Below, piece after piece: positions 9,993 through 16,161 of a DNA stretch of 64,000 nucleotides; the first letter of the stretch is position 1, and each line of letters starts with the position of its first letter. The DNA is from Mesorhizobium loti (lineage in GTDB: Bacteria; Pseudomonadota; Alphaproteobacteria; Rhizobiales; Rhizobiaceae). A program made the translations under genes and the position numbers. A model generated the notes under the pieces. It saw only the letters and a list, made by a program, of their open reading frames with translations. It ran no database searches and had not been told where the DNA came from. The stretch spans positions 485,123-549,122 of the forward strand of contig NZ_PJRO01000002.1 of NCBI RefSeq assembly GCF_002858745.1. The letters are read 5' to 3'.

Positions 9993-11303
9993 ATGGCTGA
10001 TCTGTTTGGAAGCGATGAAGTCGAGAAGGCGCCAGCCGGCCGGCCACTGGCCGACCGGTTGCGGCCGAAGACGCTTGCCGACGTCGTCGGTCAGGAGCAA
10101 CTGACCGGGCCGGATGGCGCGCTCTCGCGCATGATCGCGTCGGGCTCACTGGGCTCGATGATCTTCTGGGGACCACCCGGCACCGGCAAGACGACCGTCG
10201 CGAGGCTGCTCGCCGGTGAAACCAGCCTGGCTTTCGAACAGATTTCGGCGATCTTCTCGGGCGTGGCGGATCTGAAGAAAGTGTTCGAGACCGCACGGCT
10301 GCGCCGTTCCAACGGTCGCCAGACCCTGCTCTTCGTCGACGAGATCCATCGCTTCAACCGCGCCCAGCAGGACAGCTTCCTGCCGGTGATGGAAGACGGC
10401 ACCGTCGTGCTGGTCGGCGCCACCACGGAAAACCCGTCCTTTGAACTGAATGCGGCTCTGTTGTCGCGCGCCCGTGTGCTGGTGTTCCAGTCGCTCGGCG
10501 AAGACAGCATCACCAAGCTTCTGGCCCGGGCCGAGGAGACGGAAGGCAAGTCACTGCCGCTTGACGACGAGGCGAGGGAGGCACTTGTGCGTATGGCTGA
10601 CGGCGACGGCCGTGCTTCGCTGACCCTCGCCGAGGAAGTATGGCGCGCGGCCAAGCCGGGCGAGGTTTTCGATGCCGCGGGCCTGCAAGGCGTGGTGCAG
10701 CGTCGCGCACCGATTTACGACAAGGGCCAGGACGGCCACTACAATCTGATCTCGGCGCTGCACAAATCCGTGCGAGGTTCCGATCCGGATGCGGCGCTGT
10801 ATTATCTGTCGCGCATGTTCGATGCTGGCGAGGATCCGCTCTATCTCGGGCGCCGGCTGGTGCGCATGGCGGTCGAAGACATCGGCCTTGCTGACCCGCA
10901 GGCACTCGTCATCGCCAACGCGGCAAAGGATGCCTATGACTATCTCGGCTCGCCGGAAGGAGAGCTGGCGTTTGCGCAGGCCTGTGTCTACCTCGCCACC
11001 GCGCCGAAATCGAACGCGGTCTACAACGCCTTCAAGGCGGCGACGCGCGCGGCCAAGGAAAATGGCTCGCTGCTGCCGCCGAAGCATATCCTGAACGCGC
11101 CGACCAAGCTGATGAAGGAAGAGAGCTACGGCGCCGGCTACCGCTATGACCATGACGAGCCGGATGCTTTTTCAGGCCAGGACTATTTCCCCGAAAAGAT
11201 GGGGCGCCAGACTTTTTACGACCCGCCCGAGCGTGGCTTCGAACGTGAGATCAGGAAACGGCTGGAATATTGGTCGAAGCTGAGGAAGGAGAGGGGCGAG
11301 TAG
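9993..11303 (+). CDS. rarA: Replication-associated recombination protein A (AAA+ ATPase)
   Basis: RarA/MgsA of 436 residues, homologue of eukaryotic WRNIP1, acting at stalled replication forks in the cytoplasm. The N-terminal RPLADRLRPKTLADVVGQEQL block is typical. Walker A is GPPGTGKTTVARLLA, Walker B is LLFVDEIHRFN, and sensor 1 is GATTENPSFELN. The C-terminal half has the tetramerisation blocks GSDPDAALYYLSRMFDAGEDP and the ending YFPEKMGRQTFYDPPERGFE. Start is the ATG MADLFGSDE. In relatives crcB and an RluA-type gene usually follow soon after; here about 7.5 kb intervenes. Confidence 0.96.
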   Translation: MADLFGSDEVEKAPAGRPLADRLRPKTLADVVGQEQLTGPDGALSRMIASGSLGSMIFWGPPGTGKTTVARLLAGETSLAFEQISAIFSGVADLKKVFETARLRRSNGRQTLLFVDEIHRFNRAQQDSFLPVMEDGTVVLVGATTENPSFELNAALLSRARVLVFQSLGEDSITKLLARAEETEGKSLPLDDEAREALVRMADGDGRASLTLAEEVWRAAKPGEVFDAAGLQGVVQRRAPIYDKGQDGHYNLISALHKSVRGSDPDAALYYLSRMFDAGEDPLYLGRRLVRMAVEDIGLADPQALVIANAAKDAYDYLGSPEGELAFAQACVYLATAPKSNAVYNAFKAATRAAKENGSLLPPKHILNAPTKLMKEESYGAGYRYDHDEPDAFSGQDYFPEKMGRQTFYDPPERGFEREIRKRLEYWSKLRKERGE

Positions 11304-11339
11304 GTCCCGTTCCAGGAGAAATCCGAAGGTAAAAGCAAT

Positions 11340-12101
11340 TTAGGCCTTTTGAGCGGTCTCCCGCCTGTATTTTGTGACCCATTCGCTGCTCGTCTCGTCT
11401 GCCAGTTTCGCTGTTCCGACGCTGATGGCCTTGGCAAGTTCCGGATCTCTGCCAAGCGCCGACAGTACTTTGGACAAGGCAAGCTGCGGATCCGCGGACA
11501 TAGTCTCGTATGTGAGCCGTAGAGGTTCGATGCCGCGCGATTTGAAGAAATCGGCCCAGCACGCGTCGTCTTCTTCCAACTCTCTCGCGATCTGACCGAT
11601 ATGATCTCCATCGTAGGTGATGGGCCTTGGCGTCTCTTCGCCTTCGAGCACGGAGCCGTCGCTGTTCCGATGCCATAGGCCACTTTGCCGGGCGCGGATC
11701 AACGAAACGGCTTGTGCAATCTTATCCAGGCGCGAGAGATGGATGTAGAGCGTCGGCCCGAAGGTTTCCTCCAGCCTTGCGGCCACATCCGCCTTGCCGC
11801 CGGCAATGTTGTCCAGTCGCCGGGATGCGTCAGAGACACTGACCCACATCAGGCGGAGACCGAATATGCCTGTTCCATCCGCGCCGACCCGTCGCATTGC
11901 GGCAACGTATTCCTCGTCGAATTGCGCGTCGTCCGAACCTCGCGACTGCTCGACACCCCAATCCTCGGCCCACTCCGCGATGTCCTGCTGCCGGAAATAC
12001 GAATGAGGGCGTCCCGCTACACGGGTTTCAGTCAACATGCTGCAAAGCAGGGTGCTGCCCGAGCGTGGCGTGCCACAGATGATGTAGGAGTGAAACTGCA
12101 T
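11340..12101 (-). CDS. Stf0-type sulfotransferase
   Basis: PAPS-dependent sulfotransferase of the Stf0 family, 253 residues. The 5'-phosphosulfate loop is near the N terminus (IICGTPRSGSTLLCSML, residues 7-23), followed by the substrate segment HSYFRQQDIAEWAE. The 3'-phosphate region LYIHLSRLDKIAQAVSLIRA and the C-terminal LRLTYETMSADPQ also fit. The prototype sulfates trehalose in mycobacteria; rhizobial relatives (COG 'LPS sulfotransferase NodH') sulfate surface glycans. No Nod genes are near, so the acceptor here is open. It converges on rarA and is codirectional with mntP. Enzyme class is clear, substrate is not. Confidence 0.88.
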   Translation of the reverse strand: MQFHSYIICGTPRSGSTLLCSMLTETRVAGRPHSYFRQQDIAEWAEDWGVEQSRGSDDAQFDEEYVAAMRRVGADGTGIFGLRLMWVSVSDASRRLDNIAGGKADVAARLEETFGPTLYIHLSRLDKIAQAVSLIRARQSGLWHRNSDGSVLEGEETPRPITYDGDHIGQIARELEEDDACWADFFKSRGIEPLRLTYETMSADPQLALSKVLSALGRDPELAKAISVGTAKLADETSSEWVTKYRRETAQKA

Positions 12102-12179
12102 TTGGTAACACCTGTAGCGTGGTCGCTCAGGTCACGCAGACTTGAGCGAGATCGCAATTACCCTGACGGCGCGGGCAAG

Positions 12180-12746
12180 TCATGGGGCCAGCAGGTGATC
12201 GAAGAGTATCTTTGCGCCAAGGCCGATCAGGGCAATGCCGCCGACGATTTCGGCATATCTGCCAAAGCGCGCGCCCAGATATCGTCCTGCAAGGATGCCG
12301 CCTGTCGACATCACCATGGTGGCCAGACCAATCGCTGCCGCGATGACGATGATGTTCACGTTTAGAAAGGCCAGTGAGACACCGACGGCCATGGCATCAA
12401 GGCTTGTGCCTACGGCGGTTGCCAGGAGACCGAACATCGAGCCTGCGGGTGCCTCTTTCTGAGCGACGTCCTTTCGGGTCATGGCATGGATAGTCATCCT
12501 GCCACCGACTGCGGCCAGCAGGATAAAAGCGATCCAATGATCGATCGCCTGTATGTATTGGCTGGCGGCGATGCCAAGAGCCCAGCCGATGATTGGCGTA
12601 AGCATCTCCACGATGCCGAACACAAGTCCGGTTCGAACCGCTTGTGACAGTGTCGGGCCAATGGGGGAGGCGCCGCGCCCCAGCGCAGCAATCAAGGCGT
12701 CGACAGACATGCCGATAGCCAGCACGGCAATGGAAACGGGTGACAT
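12180..12746 (-). CDS. mntP: Manganese efflux pump MntP
   Basis: Inner-membrane Mn2+ exporter, 188 residues with six hydrophobic helices. The two conserved Asp-containing membrane motifs of the family are present: GMSVDALIAALGRG near the N terminus and GTSLDAMAVGVSLAFL in the second half, reflecting the internal repeat. The C terminus VGGIALIGLGAKILFDHL is typical. The 5' leader carries a convincing yybP-ykoY (Mn2+-sensing) riboswitch, which independently supports the function and indicates induction by high manganese. Confidence 0.95.
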   Translation of the reverse strand: MSPVSIAVLAIGMSVDALIAALGRGASPIGPTLSQAVRTGLVFGIVEMLTPIIGWALGIAASQYIQAIDHWIAFILLAAVGGRMTIHAMTRKDVAQKEAPAGSMFGLLATAVGTSLDAMAVGVSLAFLNVNIIVIAAAIGLATMVMSTGGILAGRYLGARFGRYAEIVGGIALIGLGAKILFDHLLAP

Positions 12747-12784
12747 TGCTGATCCCGAAGTTAGGACGTTGGCCGGACGAACAA

Positions 12785-12804
12785 GGCTTTCCTGTCCAGG
12801 AAAG
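12785..12804 (-). promoter_or_regulatory. Expression-platform hairpin of mntP leader
   Basis: GCTTTCC pairs with GGAAAGC over a 6-nt loop, just 3' of the riboswitch aptamer and 38 bp before the mntP start. It may be the switching element that alternates with the aptamer's basal stem. Confidence 0.5.
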
Positions 12805-12900
12805 CTTTCGTCACGGTCTTGCCGAGCGTCAAAGCGCCGGCCGCACCACGCGAGAACGCGAGCATGTTGATGCGGCCCCGTTTCCGGTGGCTACTCCCCG
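12805..12900 (-). promoter_or_regulatory. yybP-ykoY manganese riboswitch
   Basis: Read on the minus strand, the leader contains GGGGAGTAGCC (12889-12899), then TCAACATGCTCG, and closes with CGGCAAGACC (12815-12824). These are the conserved L1 box, the central segment and the L3 GCAAGACC-type loop of the yybP-ykoY aptamer, in the right order and spacing of about 90 nt, directly upstream of mntP, its best-known target. Found by motif, not by covariance search. Confidence 0.85.
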
Positions 12901-13093
12901 ATGGCATGCTGACTATCGAATGGGAGCTCGGTCGTCAATGTCCTTTGGAATTTAATTAATAATTTTCAATGGTTTAGCATTGGCTATCTTTGCGTGACGA
13001 AGACAAGAAACCTCGGCGTGGTGAAGCGGAAACGGGTGGAACGTCGAGTCGGCGCAGCCGAGGATCGGGCTTCATTTTGCAAAGGAGCACCCG

Positions 13094-13246
13094 ATGGAAG
13101 CCCTCGTAACGCTACAGGAACACGCGACCTTGAAACACCGTCGCTTCCTGGCCCTGCGTCGGATCGAACGTGAGCAGAATCGGACGGAACGGCTTAACTC
13201 CTGCCTGGCGAGCTTCGCCCGAGCCGCCGAACTCCGTGCGCGATAA
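13094..13246 (+). CDS. Small hypothetical protein (50 aa)
   Basis: Starts at ATG 13094 after a strong ribosome site AAAGGAG with ideal spacing and encodes 50 residues: MEALVTLQEHATLKHRRF, then an Arg/Glu-rich helix (ALRRIEREQNRTERLN) and ends ELRAR. A GTG at 13236 in another frame opens a second 63-residue frame that runs to 13427, so this is either a translationally coupled pair or one gene split by a frameshift. The leader (about 13015-13070) contains the arms CCTCGGC and GCCGAGG, a possible structured 5' UTR. No homology recognised. Confidence 0.5.
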   Translation: MEALVTLQEHATLKHRRFLALRRIEREQNRTERLNSCLASFARAAELRAR

Positions 13247-13427
13247 AGATCGTGCCGAGCCGACAGTGCAGCGCATGTTGGCGTGGGCGGAAGGTCAGGT
13301 CTCGGCTCTGGAAGCAAAGGCGGCGTTTGAGATCGATCGGACGGCGCTCGATGAACTCTTCCCGAAATCGATGATCTGCATGACCCGCTTGGAAATCCGG
13401 CAGAAGCATGCCTGGGCGCCTGGATGA
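13236..13427 (+). CDS. Small hypothetical protein overlapping the previous ORF
   Basis: Possible 63-residue product from GTG 13236, overlapping the preceding small ORF by 11 nt. The composition looks protein-like: VQRMLAWAEGQVSALEAKAA, then IDRTALDELFPKSMICMTRL. It ends just before a 13-bp hairpin that would terminate the transcript. It may instead be the displaced C-terminal half of the upstream small protein. No family recognised. Confidence 0.4.
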   Translation: MRDKDRAEPTVQRMLAWAEGQVSALEAKAAFEIDRTALDELFPKSMICMTRLEIRQKHAWAPG

Positions 13428-13438
13428 CGTTCGGTATA

Positions 13439-13469
13439 CAAGACCGCTCCGTGAACCGGAGCGGTCTTG
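13439..13469. terminator. Strong 13-bp hairpin between convergent genes
   Basis: CAAGACCGCTCCG-TGAAC-CGGAGCGGTCTTG is a perfect 13-bp stem with 5-nt loop, centred between the small plus-strand ORFs and the minus-strand RidA gene. The U-tracts are weak on both sides. Confidence 0.75.
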
Positions 13470-13516
13470 TCCATGACATGCTGGCTCCGTTCGGGACTGA
13501 GCCGTTGTTTTTTACT

Positions 13517-13915
13517 TCAGGCGTTCCCGGGAATGCGCGCGATGACCTTGATCTCGAAATCGAAGCCGGCAAGCCAGGTCACGCCGACCGCGGTCCAGTT
13601 CGGGTAGGGTGCCTTGTCGAAGATCTGGTTCTTGACGGCCATGATGGTCTCGAACTGGTTTTCAGGATCTGTGTGGAAGGTGGTGACGTCTACAATGTCA
13701 TCAAACGTGCAGCCGCCAGCCTTCAATGTCGCCCGCAGGTTCTCGAAGGCGAGTTCGACCTGGCGCTTGAAATCGGGCTCGGGAGAACCATCGGAGCGGC
13801 TGCCGACCTGTCCCGAAACGAACAGAAGGTCGCTGGAGCGGATCGCAGCGGAATAGCCGTGGGCCTCGTAGAGCGCATGCCGTTCAGCCGGGAAAACCGG
13901 GTCGCGTTGTGCCAT
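13517..13915 (-). CDS. RidA/YjgF family protein
   Basis: Protein of 132 residues starting MAQRDPVFPAERHALYE. RidA-superfamily features are the strand LLFVSGQVG (residues about 34-42), helix VELAFENLRATLKAGG, DDIVDVTTFHTD, and the C-terminal NWTAVGVTWLAGFDFEIKVIARI. Members deaminate reactive enamines/imines or act in specific catabolic routes. The usual active-site Arg in the IEaIA(R) region is represented by VIAR. Start at 13915 is preceded by AAAGGAC; an upstream in-frame start would cross the first operator. Two copies of a CATACG-N3-CGTATG palindrome lie 61 and 104 bp upstream. Confidence 0.9.
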   Translation of the reverse strand: MAQRDPVFPAERHALYEAHGYSAAIRSSDLLFVSGQVGSRSDGSPEPDFKRQVELAFENLRATLKAGGCTFDDIVDVTTFHTDPENQFETIMAVKNQIFDKAPYPNWTAVGVTWLAGFDFEIKVIARIPGNA

Positions 13916-13976
13916 GTTTTGTCCTTTTCGGGTTTGCCGCGCCGGCGCAAGAGTGAGGCACGGGTGGATCAATTGA

Positions 13977-13991
13977 CATACGGTGCGTATG
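13977..13991. promoter_or_regulatory. Palindromic operator, copy 1 (CATACG-N3-CGTATG)
   Basis: CATACG-GTG-CGTATG, extended on each side by A/T to ACATACG...CGTATGT. It overlaps a possible minus-strand -10 (TACATA), 16 nt from a TTGAAA -35 for the RidA gene. The shape fits a TetR-family operator. No regulator gene is adjacent. Confidence 0.65.
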
Positions 13992-14019
13992 TAAGATGCC
14001 GGGGCGATGTTTCAATATG

Positions 14020-14034
14020 CATACGTTGCGTATG
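14020..14034. promoter_or_regulatory. Palindromic operator, copy 2 (CATACG-N3-CGTATG)
   Basis: CATACG-TTG-CGTATG, the same palindrome as at 13977-13991, with centres 43 bp apart (about four helical turns). This arrangement suits cooperative binding of a dimeric repressor. Confidence 0.65.
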
Positions 14035-14105
14035 TGAGGGGCCGGTGTGTGGGGGAATGCCCGGGAGCATCCGGAGCCGCAAACCAGCCCCGGATGTGCC
14101 GTAGA

Positions 14106-14897
14106 CTAGAATGTCAGTCCGCATGCGCTGCGGATTGCAACCTGAACAGGCGAGGGCGGCAAGGCGGGGTCGAACTCGCTCCTGGGCAGCAAAGGTGGTT
14201 GCGCCATGAAGCGCGGCTGATTACCGCGATGCGATTGTGCGGCGTGCACGAGGAACGGGTGACAAAGATAGACCGTGCCGGCCACACCGGTCGCCAGATC
14301 GATTTCACAGTCTTGTGTGGAGGCGTAGCCGTCGGCAGATAACTGCCTCAGCGTCGCGCCCGCTTCGCCAAAGGGCAACAGTTTGCGGGCGATGCTGGCG
14401 TGTGAGCCTTTTCGTATCTTCGTGGGCGCGTCATCCGGTCCGACATCCGAAAACAGGAACAGCATCAGCAGGGCGCGACCACGGCTTTTCACGTTCGCGC
14501 GCCATTCCATGAAATCCGGATCGTCGGTGCCGAAGCTCACGTCCACATGCCAGCCGTCATCGCCGGGTGCCTGCTGCGAGGGAAAGCGGATCGGAAAGGT
14601 GCCGAGCGCCCTGGGCGCGAACCAACGACCTTCGCCAACGAGCTGATCGTAGGCGGTGTGCAGGCAAGGGGTGTTGGCCGCCTCAATAAACGCTGGTGAA
14701 GCCATGAAATCCACACGGATGACCGGCTTCGTCCATGTTTCGGGTTCGCCAGGCGAGAGGCCAATCCTGGCCCATAGTTCATCCCGGCATTGCCTGGCAA
14801 GATTGTCGCTGAAGGCGTTATCGATCCTGATGAAGCCATCGTCGATGAACTCCTGGACCTGACTGGCCGTCAGTCCGAAGGATCCGGTTCTGGGCAT
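14106..14897 (-). CDS. Phytanoyl-CoA dioxygenase (PhyH) family protein
   Basis: Fe(II)/2-oxoglutarate-dependent dioxygenase-like protein of 263 residues. It opens with the typical LTASQVQEFIDDGFIRIDNAF. The iron ligands are readable as HVDVSFG (His-x-Asp) and the distal His in YLCHPFLVHAAQSHRG, and the Arg two turns later (QPRFMAQPP) would bind 2-oxoglutarate. PhyH members hydroxylate diverse small molecules; the substrate here is unknown. Start chosen at ATG 14897 behind CGGAGA. It neighbours the kinase and GMC oxidoreductase genes and may share a pathway with them. Confidence 0.88.
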   Translation of the reverse strand: MPRTGSFGLTASQVQEFIDDGFIRIDNAFSDNLARQCRDELWARIGLSPGEPETWTKPVIRVDFMASPAFIEAANTPCLHTAYDQLVGEGRWFAPRALGTFPIRFPSQQAPGDDGWHVDVSFGTDDPDFMEWRANVKSRGRALLMLFLFSDVGPDDAPTKIRKGSHASIARKLLPFGEAGATLRQLSADGYASTQDCEIDLATGVAGTVYLCHPFLVHAAQSHRGNQPRFMAQPPLLPRSEFDPALPPSPVQVAIRSACGLTF

Positions 14898-15070
14898 TGC
14901 ACATTCTCCGTTCGACCACCGCATCGGCGGCGGCATGTTGATCTGGCAGCGCAGGCGCGCCGCGCGTTCAGCCGTTCAAAACGACCGAGACGATTCAGAT
15001 CAGCGGGAAGAATGTGGACGTGAACATCATGACCCAAGCCTATGTCCCGAGGCGGAAGAATTCAAGGTCA

Positions 15071-15979
15071 TCACGAACCCGATGGAAGGATGGCTATGTC
15101 CTCGCATCGCGCCATTGCCCAGCGCAGATCGGCCGTGTCTCCGGCCGCGGCGCATTCAAAAACCTGCTGCAGGCCGATGCGCAACTGATAGCAGCGCAGG
15201 GCCTGCGCGTTGTTCATCAAGTCGAACCGATGCTCTTCGAAATAGCGCGCCTGCGCATCCATGCAGGCAAGCCAGGGGCGCCAGAAGAAGATGTTGGCGA
15301 CATCATAGAGTGGATCGCCGAACAGCGCCTCACTCCAGTCGATGACGCCGGTGATGGCGAGACCGTCGGTCAGCACATTATTCGAGCCGAAATCGCCATG
15401 CACAAGGCTTCGGGTCTCCGGGCACATCGGGATGAGCGCGGAGAGCAGACTCAGATGCCGCTCGATCCAGGAGTCATCGACAGCCGGTTCATGTCCTATC
15501 CAGTCAAAACGCCGCTGATCGGTCAGGGCCCCCAGGAAGCCGCGCCAGCTCTTGTGTTCGCCGATGCCATTGGGATCGAAGCGACCGAAGTCTTCGGTTC
15601 CGTGCAGTGGCGCTTGCGCAATGGCGCGCATCACTTGGTCGACCCAGGCAACAACCGCCGGGAGTTCAGCGGGTGACAGGTCCTGCAGGGTTTTGCCTGC
15701 TGCGCGCCGTGATACGCAATAGGTATGATCATCGACCGTGCCGATCGACAGGATTTGCGGGATTGGCAGATTGGCAGAAGCGAAGTGCCGGTAGCAAAAG
15801 GCTTCCTTGTGAAAGCCGTGGGCGAAGTGGTTGACGCGCAGGATGAAGTCTTCATCTGCAAGCCTGATGCCGAAAACCTGCGCTTCCTCGCCTTCCGACA
15901 CGGAGGTCCAGGTCGAGATTGGTCCCAGGTCGCGTTCTACGGCCGACGCAATGGCCTGGTGGGGCAGTTTTGGCTTCAT
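15071..15979 (-). CDS. Hygromycin-B 4-phosphotransferase-like aminoglycoside kinase (APH(4)-type)
   Basis: APH-fold small-molecule kinase of 302 residues. It has the catalytic loop LVHGDFGSNNVLTDG with Asp196, and the metal-binding IDWSEALFGD with Asp214. Several blocks look nearly identical to the plasmid hygromycin phosphotransferase as I remember it: SEGEE near residue 28, YRHFASANLPIP (63-74), HGDFGSNNVLTD, and VANIFFWRPWLACM (227-240). Length also fits. The expected reaction is ATP-dependent 4-O-phosphorylation of hygromycin B or a related aminocyclitol, but a different natural substrate is possible. Start MKPKLP at 15979 matches the known N terminus. It is divergent from a GMC oxidoreductase across a large palindromic operator. 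Confidence 0.88.
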   Translation of the reverse strand: MKPKLPHQAIASAVERDLGPISTWTSVSEGEEAQVFGIRLADEDFILRVNHFAHGFHKEAFCYRHFASANLPIPQILSIGTVDDHTYCVSRRAAGKTLQDLSPAELPAVVAWVDQVMRAIAQAPLHGTEDFGRFDPNGIGEHKSWRGFLGALTDQRRFDWIGHEPAVDDSWIERHLSLLSALIPMCPETRSLVHGDFGSNNVLTDGLAITGVIDWSEALFGDPLYDVANIFFWRPWLACMDAQARYFEEHRFDLMNNAQALRCYQLRIGLQQVFECAAAGDTADLRWAMARCEDIAILPSGS

Positions 15980-16065
15980 GTTCCTTCCAACGCCTAGGCA
16001 CGCGGCTTCAAAGCCATCAATGCGATGCAATCACCTGGACGAAAGGTGCTAGTGGCGACGATGTT

Positions 16066-16111
16066 TTTAGTTGACATTGTGAACTAAAATAAGTTCACCT
16101 TATCAACTAAA
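16066..16111. promoter_or_regulatory. 46-bp concentric palindromic operator
   Basis: Outer arms TTTAGTTG (16066-16073) and CAACTAAA (16104-16111) and inner arms GTGAAC (16079-16084) and GTTCAC (16093-16098) share one centre. It can also be read as two 21-bp dyads in series, TTAGTT-N9-AACTAA (16067-16087) and TAAGTT-N9-AACTAA (16090-16110). It fills the gap between the APH(4)-like gene and the GMC oxidoreductase, overlapping a TTGACA -35-like element. A MarR-like or GntR-like repressor is plausible; none is encoded beside it. Confidence 0.75.
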
Positions 16112-16161
16112 TTTCGACCCGTCGCCTCCACCGATGCGCCACAAGAGCTGAGATATCAACC

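Noticed and set aside
13015..13070. Structured leader (CCTCGGC/GCCGAGG arms) as a known riboswitch
   Set aside because: The arms pair, but no conserved core of a riboswitch class that I know was found.
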